Part shown: piece after piece, positions 24,099-36,059 of the stretch
How positions within the stretch are numbered: position 1 is the first letter of the stretch
Layout: each line of letters opens with the position of its first letter
NCBI GenBank assembly: GCA_028455995.1
Contig: JABELC010000003.1
Span: 1,240,001 to 1,304,000, forward strand
Source of the DNA: Scleromitrula shiraiana
Taxonomy: Eukaryota; Ascomycota; Leotiomycetes; Helotiales; Sclerotiniaceae
Reading direction: 5' to 3'
DNA: 64,000 nucleotides
Translations under genes and position numbers: made by a program
The notes under the pieces: model-generated
Database searches by the model: none
What the model saw: the letters and a program-made list of their open reading frames with translations, nothing else
What the model was told of the DNA's origin: nothing

Positions 24099-26291
24099 GG
24101 TGGGGATGGATACTACACATCTGGTCATGTTGGTGATTTCTCTGGACGTGCTGTCCATGGAAAGATTCAGCTTGGGGTTAGCTACCAGTGCATGCTTTCA
24201 AAAACTTTGTCCTGTATTTTCTTGCGATAAAGACTGCAGGCTAACTAGCTAGCCACCTTTTGATTGTTCAGTCGATATATCATATTACTCAATACAATAG
24301 TGACAATAAAAAAGTTCAATTATTTGAACCATGTTGCATAGGTCTCTGGTGTTGACGTAAACAGATGGGTGGGTAGTTCCTTCCCAAAACAATAACAATA
24401 TGTTCTGATTCTGACTCCATAGTCTTAGAGCTAACGCAGCTAGGAAGGAACTTAAAAGTATATCCTCTTTACGATGAAATGTACAAAATTGACATTCAGT
24501 CCCTCCTACAGAGTGAGCATGCAGACTATCTTGTTATGTGGAAACTCTAGTTATGCAACTATTACAAACTTCTTCTAATTTGATGTCCGACGTGTATATA
24601 TTCCTACACTTTTTGAAAGATCGATCTTATTTCCCGGTTTCAATGTGTGTGAATAGGTGTTGAGGGGCCTTGGGGAGCCCTAAATCTAAGAAATGGAACG
24701 CCTGAATATGAATGCCTCAAGTCAAATATTTCTTTGGCGCCGTCGCCACAAACTGATCATCTCTCGACATCGTGAACATTGCCGCAAATGCTTTTATGAG
24801 TAACTGGAACTTTGGTCCACCGAATTTCTGTTATTTTACCCTTTGAAAAATGCCTGAAGTGCTCTATGGTTTCAATAAATCCATGTTTTATATGGCAAAA
24901 GTTATATAAACCATACAATTTCACCCTCTTTTTCTTATAGATTGCGAAAAATGATCTAGGAATATTTTTTAAATAAATATTTTTATTATAATATTAATAT
25001 ACACCTTGCTCCCATAGGGGTGAACTTCATCAAATCTCTGGATAACACTGAACACGCGCCTGAAATCTCGTAGAGTGATAGTATACAAGTAGGTCCAGAT
25101 TCAACGATGGTTGACAATCTATGTTGCCAGTTCCATAGAAGATCTATTTGGGTGTCATAAAGAGAAAGGTGCTCTACGTCTCAAGCTGCCAGTAATCCAT
25201 CGTCAGTGTGTTCATTCCATCCCTTTCGCACTCAATCCTGCCTTCTCGACTCGAAGGTTTTCATGTGAACCATCTTATTAATATCCCTTTGAATCCATCT
25301 TCCTAGATAGATTTTATCCCTCAGAGAAAAGCTGCAAGATTAGGAGGCTGGTGCAATTGATGAAGATACCACTGGTCTTATCAGAAATTTCTGCAAGACT
25401 CGAGATTAATCTGGAGGGATCTCTAGTTGAACCCGACAACTTGAAGGAAAAGGATATCGGAAGAGAGTCGATTGAGAATCGAGTATCGAAGTCACAGGAA
25501 TAAAGTAAATTGAACCATAGCATGGAATGATGGTAATTCTAGTTTTGGATGAACAGCAATGCGGGGGAACATATGCTCTAAAGCCTGTGAGTGTTAATCA
25601 AGCTCGGAAATAGGTTCTAACGGTAAGATGAATGTTTCACTGTTAGTATAAAATCACTTGGCAATCATGATGCAGTTTAACCCGTGATACTCGTACAGCC
25701 TTTGGCTGTATGCAGATAAGACCCGTAGTCCTTTACTGTACAAAACTATTTAACTTCGGGTTCCAATAATATTGATTTCTGGGCCGTAAAGTGGCATAGG
25801 TAAGTTAGTCACAGCCTCAAAAAGCTCGAGATAATCACTTTATCTGTCGCTATCGTAACCTCAAACATGTTTGGTTGACACATTAGTCTAGAATTCGAAG
25901 ATAAAAGTTCTGGTAGTTGTCTCAGAACAGTAGCAGAATCCATCGGTCTAGAACGATCACGCTCGTAAGTTAATATATCTCTGGGTCGTGTCGCTTAATA
26001 GCATATACGAACAACAATTGCACAAATTATACGTTTGTGCTCTAAATTTCATTCTGCTGAAAGTATTAGTGTTACACATAGCAACGAGATTAATTGGCGA
26101 TTACCAGTAATAGCAGCGTCCAATATAAGATTCCAGCCCCAGCACATTCAAATACAACGACACATCAGATCCTAATGTTGGGAACAAAACTGTTTCGGTG
26201 TATTGGGCATATCCTGAATCGGGAGTACCATGAGATTTGCATTGAGAATTAAGTATATAATAACATCGAGAACAAACGTTCATCTTTCCAA
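24099..26291. other. Gene-poor interval
   Basis: About 2.2 kb with only short, overlapping frames. A 40-base AT run lies at 24960-25005. The left gene ends here and the right gene also ends here (convergent), so no promoter is required. An unseen short gene or noncoding transcript cannot be excluded. Confidence 0.45.
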
Positions 26292-27800
26292 TTAGACGTG
26301 TTGTTTGCTGGTAGTAGCATTTGTGTTATCATCATAAGTAACCGTGACTTCTTGTTGACGATGTATACCAACATCTTTAGGTCCGGCATCTGTATCTTGT
26401 AGGATGCATGTATCACTATCAGTATCGCCTCGTGTTACGTCAACATCATAACGATTTTGTCCCCCCGCAACCGTTCGATGAATATTCTGAAGGTTGACGT
26501 CGCCACGAGAAGCTGGAGTCTTTCCGCCACCATAGGCGCCATAATTCTGATATAGCTCTCCTGTAGAGCTTCCTCCAGTTAATTTGTTGTACAATGGGCG
26601 AAGTGCTGGGACCGAAACACAAATAATGGTAACAGCAAGCTCAGACTGGGTCCACATAACCGAGTCACAAACTGCGTCTAATTTTGTGGCACAGTAAATT
26701 AGATATCATAATCGTTTTAACAAAGGGTTGCAGAGGTAAGTTTACTTACAGAGATAATCCATTGTATTACTTAGAGAATCCAAAGTTGTGATGCGAACTA
26801 CTCCGCAAATACCGGCGCTGAATGACATTAGAATTCTACCTTTCTATCTCCTCAACTTGAGTCATAACTTACAGAATCCCTAAACTCAATGATATGCAAA
26901 TCGTGAACTTCTCCTTACGCTTCATGTTTAACTTCCATAGAATGAGCCAGGGAAAAAGCGCGAGAAAGAAATCCATGATCGCGGCCCAGGCTATCTTGAG
27001 TCAGTCTTCAGTCTGAGAAACGAAGCTCTTTCGAAAACTTACAGCACATTACTTTTGCTACATCAGTTAAGCTCAGTGTGCATGTACCTTTAATACGAAT
27101 ATCCCAGATTGAATGTGCCGGAGTACATTGCGCAAAAACAGAAATGGCAAGCAGGAGACTCAATGCCATCATTGTAACCATGCAAAAATAGAGTACAATC
27201 TTGTGCCTTCAGCGACAAAAATTAGCCTTTCGAGTCAGATCGTAATAATGAACATGATTTTACCAAGTTTGATTCACAATTCGAACCAGAAAAACAGCAA
27301 CAGCGCACTTGCTGAGTCCCATGGCCATTGATATAAGAAATTGGCCGATTAAAAGCCACAACATTGCATCTGCTCTCTGATCTAAGGTTACCACATTGAA
27401 GTGAGATCCCATGCCGTATACCACAGAAACGGTGCAACAAGCTGTAAATCCCAGCATAAAAAGCTACATGTACAAATCAGTCTGACGGCTTAGACGATAG
27501 GAGGGTATTAACTTAACATACCCAAGTCGACAGCAATACCCAATCATCTGGTCCAATCGCTCCTCCAACGTATCGACGGGTATAAAATCGCAGCGCGATA
27601 AAAGAAAATGAAATCGTACATTCAGCCCATAGAACTCCCACCAGTTCCTTACCCTTCAGTGGAAGCGACTTGCCGTCATACGGTACTGGAGTGGCGGGCA
27701 TTGTAACCGTAGATTCTGAAGTGTAGGTAGTCGACTCTAAAATTTGTGCTACAGAAGGCTCACGGTCCTCAAAAGTAGGAGAAGAAGCTTGAACTTTCAA
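26292..27800 (-). CDS. PTH11-like seven-helix membrane protein (fungal rhodopsin-domain family)
   Basis: Plasma-membrane protein of the fungal rhodopsin-domain/PTH11-like group, some members of which sense surfaces in plant pathogens. Six exons join in frame: 27800-27522, 27463-27264, 27206-27043, 26990-26873, 26818-26750 and 26677-26292. The start could instead be at about 27703 (MPATPVPYDGK). Family blocks are seen in order: FYTRRYVGGAIGPDDWVLL, a helix ending KCAVAVFLVRI, KIVLYFCMVTMMALSLLLAI with FAQCTPAHSIWD, SWAAIMDFFLALFPWLILWKL, GICGVVRITTLDSL and WTQSELAVTIICVSVPALRPL. No N-terminal CFEM domain is present. The C-terminal tail of about 100 residues is hydrophilic and Gly/Asp/Thr-rich. 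Ligand unknown. Confidence 0.88.
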
Positions 27801-29184
27801 ATGCCTTCACTGATTCTATATCAACTCATCAGAACGACAAGGATGGCCCAGGCCACAAGATATTCCCCCGACGATACAAAGTTGTAAGTTGCTAAGGAGT
27901 CAAACTTAGAACGGATTTCCTAGCAACTAGTAGGGTAGCCCTGAGAGTATTATCCAGAATGAGCTGCTTCAAACAAAATTTCAAACGTAACTGAGCTGGC
28001 TAGCATATGCTCTTCACGAATTATTTTCAGGGGATCATCCAAAATTTAACACCAATTGGGCAACACTGGTAAGATATCATGTATAATTTGGGAAATAGAT
28101 TTTCAACATCAAAGCTGAAAATTTGTGTGCAGAGAAATAAAGGAGTAGGCTCGTCATCCATGGATTAAACTGACATTTTGATAGGGACTATCGCTTAAGA
28201 ATCCCATAGAAATCTCCCTATTAGAGGGTGCTTGTCATGGATCCACCGAGCTGCATGAGCTCGGGACGATACTTCGAGCCGTTCCGCCCCTGGGGCCGGC
28301 TTTTTATCCTTGCAACAATAGAATACTGGGATTGAACTTGAGTTCACCGCTATTCTTTAAACTGACAGATACTGGTGCGTCAGGCTGATACAATCATTCT
28401 ACTAATTATGATGAACAAATCCGACCTTGCAACTTTTACTCCGAACTGCCTCAGTGTAACTCCAAATCGATACGATAATGCGGGCCCACAGATGTTAAAT
28501 CGTTCCCATTCTTTAGGATCTGCCATCACTCGCTATCTTCGTTGAAACTCTTCATATTGGCAACATACACCATTTATCAGAATTCCACTCTCTTCTACTG
28601 GTACTCGATGCTTGAGGTCTTATTTTGGCAATGGTAATTTGGGCGATTCTTCTGTGGATCGGATCCGTAGAAGGAAGTCGTACGCCGTGAATGGTCGATC
28701 AAATATACTCATTATATATTAGAGATCATCTTTGCCTTGTTACTCAGGCCAAAAGGTGTTCGCCATGATTGCAGAAATATCCTTGATCAGATCCGGGATT
28801 TGAACAACTTTCAAAGAATAGGGATGGGAGAGGACGGATGTTGAAAAAAATAAGTGGATAGAATAGTACGCGTCGCGAATTTGTTGATGTCCAAAATTTG
28901 GAGTTACTAATAAACATGGTACATAACGGATACTCTTCTTGTTATGGAGAAGATCTGCTACTTTTAGTAGCTGATTTGGGAAAACAGAGTGAATGACTAC
29001 TGTAGTACAGAGTTTTCCTTACTAACCTTACAGCAACGATAAGGAATACGCCAAACTCTCTTTCATTCAATTATATTAAAATATCACACATTATTATTAT
29101 CTAATCTCTTATCAAAAGTATCACATTTATCAGTATATCAGTTATCGAGCAACCCCAGCCTATAACCATTGCGGAAAAGACTAT
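27801..29184. other. Promoter region of the PTH11-like gene and 3' end of the transporter
   Basis: About 1.4 kb between two - strand genes. No coding content; composition is mixed. Nothing distinctive recognised. Confidence 0.45.
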
Positions 29185-30977
29185 CTATACCGCGGCTGCT
29201 GACTTCTCAGTGTTCTCTCCCTGTTGAGGTTCTGGTTCTGTTTCGTTGTAAAGAGCATCCTTGAGTTCAAACTCGACCTTATCACCGAATTTAATGTTAA
29301 TCTCCTCAAGAGTGAGGCCCATGGTCTGTTCAACAAGTGTCAGTGAAAGTCTCAAGATTTAGTAATGGAAGGGAATGAAATTACCTCCGGGAACCAGAAA
29401 ACAATCATAATGGTAGTGACAAGAGTCACAGTGATTAGAATCATATAAAACTTCCATCCGATGGTGTTCAAGGCTACAGTTACAGGGGCACTGTACGCAA
29501 TTGCATTTCCAAAGAAACTAGCATATGCAATTGTCGCACCTTCACTACGTAAATGTGTTGGCCAAATCTCAGACCCGTAGACGTAAGAAGTGCATTCAAC
29601 AGTTGAAGTGAAAAACGCTCCAAAAATGAAGTAAAGAGCGACGAGTGCTTTGACCGCGGGGCCGTTAGTTGAGCCGAGATAGTATTTAACTAATGCAGCC
29701 ATGATACTGAGAATAGTAGCACATCCAAAACCACCAGCAACTAGGAGACATTAGTGATTTTCTAAAATCAGAACAAATTGACTCACTCAATAGTTTTCTT
29801 CTTCCTACGCGATCCAAGAGGATAACATTGAAACCACATCCGATGACTGCGCAAACACACCAAACAACACCAAGACCAAGTTGAAGAACAGTACCAAAGC
29901 CGAGGCCGCTCATGAATGTCGGAATTAAGTTCGCAATGGCAGTTATTCCAGTACCTTGTCCCATGGTCCAAAGTATAATCGAGACGAAAGCACGCTTCCT
30001 AAGATGCGGCGTAGAGAAGATGTAAATGAAACCTTTTGGAAGGAGTTTCTCTGCATCAACTTGGGCCTTGATTTGAACTGCTTCAGCACGAGCCAGAGTA
30101 TTGTATGGATCAGCCGCAGTTTTATGCAGATATTCCAAAACTTGCTTTGCTTCTTCGTCCCTTCCTTTTTCCATCAGCCATCTAGGAGATTCCGGTAAAA
30201 AGTACAAGGAGGCCATGTGACAACATGCAATTCCAGTCATGACCACAAAGACCAATCTCCATTGGTAATCGGCCGTAACAAAGTTGAAACCCAGAGAACA
30301 AATGGCGGCTGTAATATACGCAGATACAATCCCGACACCCTGGAGACCGACTAGCATACCACGGTTATGAGGGGGCGAAACTTCACTCATGTAGACGGGA
30401 GAGTTCGCAATCACCATTCCCGCTCCAATTCCAGTGATAATACGACCAGCAAGAAACATGCCTACGTTGACAGCTCCCGCGGAGATGGCACCTGCAAAGA
30501 TGACAATAGCAGCTGCTACAGCGTTCGCGATACGGCGTCCAAATTTATTGGCGATTGGGGCTTGAACCAAAGTGCCAACCATGGCACCACCAAGAAACCT
30601 GACACAATAATGTCAGCACAGAACTTTTTGTGATGTTGAAAAGTCCATTTACCCTCCTAGCATTCCATCAATTAACTGTGGAGCATTTGAGCTGCTGAGG
30701 AACTTAGCAATAAATGTTGGTTGAGCTACAGTGCCAGCTATTGCATTGGCGGAGAATCCATAGAGAAAACCACCAAGACAAGAAGTCACAAGCACCTAGA
30801 CTTTGTTAGTCGATGATGATGAGTGTTTATGGAAATGGTATGACTTGTGCTTACCAAGTAGTTCACCAAGCTGGTGTGTCTTGGGATTTCGACGCCCTCG
30901 CCAGTGCTTGGTTCAACGATAGACTTCTTGTCATCAGTTTGTGGCACTGGTGCTTTCGGCTCCTCCATATCTGCCAT
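29185..30977 (-). CDS. MFS sugar transporter
   Basis: Twelve-helix sugar porter of the major facilitator superfamily, presumably in the plasma membrane. Exons 30977-30855, 30795-30653, 30598-29787, 29741-29385 and 29325-29185 join in frame with introns of 46-59 bases, giving about 525 residues. Seen: an N-terminal hydrophilic MADMEEPKAPVPQTDDKK, GGFLYGFSANAIAG in helix 1, NKFGRRIANA after helix 2, GRIITGIGAGM, the sugar-porter signature PESPRWLMEKGRDEEA between the halves, DRVGRRKLL, and PTHLRSEGATIAYASFFGN in the second half. The C-terminal tail contains TLEEINIKFGDKVEF. It is most like maltose/lactose/hexose permease-type fungal porters; the substrate cannot be told from sequence. Divergent from the dehydrogenase at 32243 over a 1.3-kb shared promoter region. 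Confidence 0.93.
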
Positions 30978-32242
30978 TTTAGAACTAACTGAAGAACTGA
31001 AACTTTTCGCGAAATCGCTCGTAGGTTCTTCTGAAAACTTTCAAAGGAGAGTTTGTCAGTGGCTAAAGCTTGAAAATCATTTGAAATGGGATGGGCCTAC
31101 AATAAATCAGTCGCATCTGCTTTTAGTGTGTGGATATTATTAATAATTACGCCTTCTGCTTGTCAAGGGTTATATTTTTCATGATTCCCAATACAGTAGT
31201 TTGACGCCCATGCTATCTGCGAGTCTCCAGAAGATTTATCAATCTATCCGCCGATATCCGCATTAAGAATCGCAACAGTCACCATTCTCATATTTTCGGC
31301 AAGTGGGCTGTTAAGTCCAAGGAGAAATTTTCATCGGAGCTTGATAAGACGAGGATCTAGACCAAGTTAATCAATCATGAGATCTCTTCATCAGGCTGGT
31401 ATCGCCCGATATGCATGATACTGTAAGGAGAATATTGTCAAAATTTTCAATTGTCTAGCTAGGGTGCGAGTGCTCCGGTTTTTCGAGATAGAAGATATCT
31501 TCAACGTCGGTTGGTTCCTACTGCATGTTGAGTTGGTCCGTTCCGAACTCTCGGTACTTTACCCCAGAAGTTGCAGAATTAGTCTACAGGACTTAATTAG
31601 CCATTTGCGTGGTGACAGGGAGTGACTCACGTTTGTATGACTCTCCCTTGTATCGCAATATGCAAAGGCCCTTGTTTATCTATAGATTAGCCATTTGCAA
31701 CTTTACTTCATGATTAGATTATATTTTGTAGTACTGGACGTGGAATCAGCTTTATTAGCATACAAAGATAGGTTCCATTCCGCTGATTTATTTACACCGC
31801 TAAATACGTATAGTCCAGACTTTGGTAGTGGATCTACAAGTATCAAGCGTTTAGGGCCGTCACACGGACCAATACCCTTTGATGAAGTTGTGAAGGCTTC
31901 TTTTCTTGACTGAAAAACCCAGTATCTGAGCTTCATAATATGCATAGTTTTAACATGAAGATCTGTAACTATTTTGTCAGAGATATCGTGGAGATGGGGC
32001 AAATTTGGTTGAGCCCACGTGTGGTACCACTTCTGATGTCCACCAGCATCAACGTTGTACAATTGGCCATTTTACAACCTGCGATAAGAACAGATGACCT
32101 ATCTCGATATCTGTTAAATGTAGTCAATTCAACTTTCTCTCAGTATCATCAAATATAATCATATCTCTCACTTGCCGATTCCATCTCGTTTCTTCCTCTA
32201 CAATACTTTATACTGAATATTCTTATTACCATAAACGTCAAG
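30978..32242. other. Divergent promoter region: sugar transporter and SDR
   Basis: About 1.27 kb between two diverging genes, so both promoters should be here. One CACGTG core occurs at about 32017. Short frames present show no protein features. Confidence 0.5.
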
Positions 32243-33084
32243 ATGAATGTTCCAGAGGCTGAAGTTTTTCCCGTCTTGAAGGGCAAAGTCGCAATTGTGA
32301 CTGGTGGTTCGCAGGGAATGGGCAAGGCTACTGCATCAGTATTCGTACGGGCCGGCGCCCAAGTTGTCATCGCAGATGTCAAGGAAAAAGAGGGTCAAGC
32401 GACTGCAACTGAACTGTCTCAGCATGGAGAGATCATCTTTGTACGATGCGACATATCGAAGTCAGGTGACGTAAAGAATCTTGTTGACCAAACTGTCGCT
32501 AAGTTTGGCAAACTCGATGTCGCTGTCAACAACGCAGCAATCACTCCAGATAATACTGCACTCATTAACTTTGATGAGGACTACTGGAACAAACTCATCG
32601 GTATCAACCTTACCGGTACAGCTCTTTGTTGCAAGTGGCAAATGCAACAGATGTTGAAGCAAGGCACGAAAGGTTCCATTGTAAATATCGCATCTATCAA
32701 TGCCTTCAAACCGCAGCCAAACATGCCAGCCTATACAGCATCAAAGCATGCACTCATTGGGTTGACAAAGCACGCCTCTATGGAAGGGGGCCCCAAGGGT
32801 ATTCGAGTAAACGCAGTTGCACCAGGTGCTATTTTCGTAAGTAAAAATATCTACAGGAGTATGTTGCCTGTTTTCTGACGTGATGCATTCAGAGTGATAT
32901 GTCGGCAGCAGCATTGAAAATTATGGATATGACCGCGGAAGAATTTGCTCCAAGAGTGAGCTATTTGAATCGATTTGGTATGGATCATGAAGTTGCTCAA
33001 GCTTCTTTGTGGCTCTCTTCCGACGCTGCTTCGTATATCACTGGTATTTGTTTGCCCGTGGATGGAGGCTGCTTGGCAAAGTAA
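32243..33084 (+). CDS. Short-chain dehydrogenase/reductase
   Basis: NAD(P)-dependent oxidoreductase of the classical SDR family, 261 residues. Exons are 32243-32836 and 32893-33084, with a 56-base intron that joins GAIF to SDMSAAALK. Seen: cofactor motif TGGSQGMGKATA, acidic residue pair after strand 2 (IADVKEKEG), NNAAITPDN, catalytic Ser in NIASINAFKP, YTASKHA with catalytic Tyr and Lys, VNAVAPGAIF, and the C-terminal SSDAASYITGICLPVDGG. The Asp at the end of strand 2 suggests preference for NAD(H). The substrate is unknown. The retained-intron reading ends early at 32878 and is not used. Confidence 0.93.
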
Positions 33085-34059
33085 ATTTATCTGTCACTTT
33101 TAATGTATAATAAGCTATTGCTGCAACCTTCTTCCAACGCAATGGAATTAATGGAGATTGTAGAATACGTTTTTCAACCAAGTCGAAAATTTGCCATCTT
33201 TCTTAATTCTTGCACTATTACTGTGAAAATAACTGTCCTTCTATTCTATCTAGTCTTAGACAAAAACTTGTAGTCTACATAGAGTATCGATTACACCAAA
33301 CATTCTTGTTGAATCTGCATTGGCTTCATTGCACAAATTTCCAAGTCCTGTAATGTCTCACTGGGCTACTCTCTTTGATTTTACTCACAATCCAACACCT
33401 ATAGGTAGCTCAAGGGTAGCAGCATTTCACTGTTGAATTTTTCTTACATACTCTCCCCAGCAAAGTTTAAAAACCGGGCCCCATCAAGGATTTTACAAAA
33501 TCAGTACCTCTTCCCCTGTAAACAAAGTAAGAAAAATCCAACAGCTACTCTCGCCACTTCTGTTTCCCCCAGGACCCCACACTTCATCGAACAGGTTCTC
33601 GCAGTCAAACCTAATTCATGACCCTTAAAGCTAAAAACCGATTAATTTTCGTCATCCTATCAACTCCTCTCGAGGTCATTATCTTATGTTGATCAGTTTC
33701 CCGATCAAACTATTTCATTCCTAACCTATTAGAGCTTTTCGCCCGCCAGCATTCACGCATGCATTGATATGCGTCGTCGTCAAGGTATGTCTAACTCGCC
33801 CCATACTTAAGCGAAAAGCCTCGAACCACTTTTGCTGTTTTTGGGCAGGGGTTGTAATGTATTTATCCACTCCTCCAGTGAAAAGAGGAGCGGGGCAATA
33901 TTAGTTTGCCGGCGTGGGGCGGGAAGTTACAGTGGAAGCCGGTGGAGGGCAGGGGCCGTTTTTTGTTCATACAGCTAATTAATAACAACAGGTTTAGGAG
34001 AGGATGTGCGTGCATTTTTGCATCTGCCGTGCTCCATAGAATAATGATTTTAACTTCTT
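33085..34059. other. Intergenic region after the SDR
   Basis: Mixed sequence with no supported gene. The 62-codon frame at 33433-33621 is featureless. A palindromic segment with arms GTGTCAGG and CCTGACAC begins just after, at 34073, and belongs to the repeat block. Confidence 0.45.
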
Positions 34060-34650
34060 ACATTTAATATCGTGTCAGGTCCCCTGACACGCCGCCTCTT
34101 CTCTATGTGATCTTTTATCAAGTGTTGATTCATATCATATTTCTAGTACTCACGTAATATGAATATATATTAGATTCTAGCTAATAAATTATTTCAAAAA
34201 TGTATCAAGATTGTTCCAAAACATTAGCGTAATAAACCCTGTCTCAAAGCAAATCCCCTAATATGCCACCTCTTGGTGAAGATAATAGATTCTAGCAAGA
34301 TTTATCCAAGACATTGCTATAATAAACCTTGTCTTAAAGCAAAAACGAGAAATAGGTCAATTTGCAATAAAACCTCTTTTTTATACCAGAAAGAGGAGGC
34401 ATTGAATAGTCTCGCATTCACAATACTAGTATATCAGATCAAGTCCTTTGATACGCTGTCTATTCTCTATAATTCAATACTCACATAATAAAAACAGTGA
34501 ATTCTAGTTAATAAACTATTTCAAAATTATATTAAGACTTTTTTAAGACATTAGCAAAAAACGAGAATTGAATAGTCTTGCAATAAAACCTTTCTCTTTG
34601 TACCAAAAAAAAAACAGAAGAGGCAAAACGTCTTTCCTTGTACTAAAGAG
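34060..34650. repeat. RIP-marked degenerate direct repeats
   Basis: Sequence at about 34074-34255 recurs at about 34436-34560. For example, GTCAGGTCCCCTGACACGCC corresponds to GATCAAGTCCTTTGATACGC, then CTCTAT, then AATACTCAC, TTCTAGYTAATAAAYTATTTC, and an AGACATTAGC-like block. Most differences are C/T or G/A transitions. A partial third copy (TTCTAGCAAGATTTATCCAA, then ACATTGCTATAATAAACC) lies at about 34288-34350. The unit is about 360 bases. Probably remnants of an LTR or MITE. The more intact copy holds the near-palindrome GTGTCAGG-N3-CCTGACAC. Confidence 0.75.
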
Positions 34651-35128
34651 AAGAGGCACTGGCAAAATTCTGATCATCGCTTCAGTTCGCCGATGTCGGG
34701 TTGGATTGCCCAATGGAGAAAATGTTAAAATGTTACTGGATAGATCTTCACTGTCAGTTCCCTGCAGACTGCAATGCAGCTAGTATCGTGGTTGGGAACC
34801 TGTAAGGGTGACAGTTCGAAAACAATCTAGTACATCTTCTTTGTCGGGAAGTGCCACGCAAAGATCAATATGGTGAGGAAACTCCAAGACGACCCAGTCC
34901 ACTCACCATGTGCTTCGGAGATAAAGGTTGATGTTGCGGTGGAGATGATAACGGTGATGAGGTAACGATTTTCTTTGTAACGGGTGCGGAGAGAATGCAT
35001 GTTGGAGACACCTCGATATTCGCCGCTCAAAGTAGAGTAGCTGTTGGACTCAAAAATCGTAACATTGTTAGAATAAAACCATTGTAAATCTCCAAAGAAC
35101 CGACTTCAACTGATTGTGAATTGACAAT

Positions 35129-36059
35129 ATGGGGGACTTATCATTAACATCGCAGCCGGCTATTGGGTCACGAGTACACGATGGAAAACTAGCCATCGTA
35201 ACAGGATCTGCGAGAGGTAAGTCCAAGATTCCAATATATATACATCTACTTACGAATTCCAGGTATCGGCGCTGAAATCGCCCGCAAACTCGCCTCCAAA
35301 GGTAGCAATGTGATAATCAACTATGCCACCTCATCCTCCGACGGACCAGCTGCCACTCTCGCCCAAGAACTGATCGCTCAATACTTCGTTAAAGCCATCA
35401 CCGTCCGCGCAGACATAAGCACCAAATCCGGCTGCGAAAGCATCATTTCCGCCATCCAAAAAGCCTTCACCAATCCCATCACTCAAAAGTTGCAAATCGA
35501 CATCATAGTTCACAACGCAGCCGTTCTCTACGTCGGTCCCTTGGAAGATGTTAACGAGAAAGATTTCCATCACATATACGCCGTAAACGTACTAGGCCCC
35601 ACCCTTTTGACCGCGGCCTGTAAACCCTATCTCCCCACTGATCGATCCGGCCGCATCATCATGATGTCTAGCATCAACCCTAAAATCGGAACTCCGAACA
35701 CGACGTTGTATTCTGGGACCAAGGCGGCCATGGAAGCAATGACGCGTGTATGGGCGAGGGAGTTGGCGGAAAATTGTACGGTTAATGCTATTAATCCGGG
35801 ACCGGTGATGACGGATATGTATTTGACGGCTTCGGAGGAGGTGAAGCAGGGATTGGCGTTGTGGAATCCGCTGACACCGTTGGCGCCTGTGAGAGAATCG
35901 GATAATAAGGAGGTGAGGGAGTTGGGGGAAAGGTTAGGTGGTAGAGCGGCTTATGCAAGTGAGATTGCAGGGATAGTGGCTATTATCTGTGATCCGGATT
36001 CGTCGTGGTCGACGGGAAGTTTGTTTAGTGCTAATGGAGGGCTTACGTTTAGTACGTAG
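35129..36059 (+). CDS. Short-chain dehydrogenase/reductase (3-oxoacyl-reductase-like)
   Basis: NAD(P)-dependent oxidoreductase of 294 residues. Exon 1 (35129-35216, MGDLSLTSQPA) ends in the cofactor motif. A 46-base intron (35217-35262) joins to exon 2 (35263-36059) to give AIVTGSARGIGAEIARKLA. Also seen: INYATSSSDG at the end of strand 2 (no acidic residue, suggesting NADP), VHNAAVLYV, MMSSINPKIG, YSGTKAAMEAM with catalytic Tyr and Lys, VNAINPGPVMTDM, and WSTGSLFSANGG. A start at 35310 would lose the cofactor motif. Third-position use changes abruptly within exon 2, C-rich before about 35690 and G-rich after. Confidence 0.92.
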
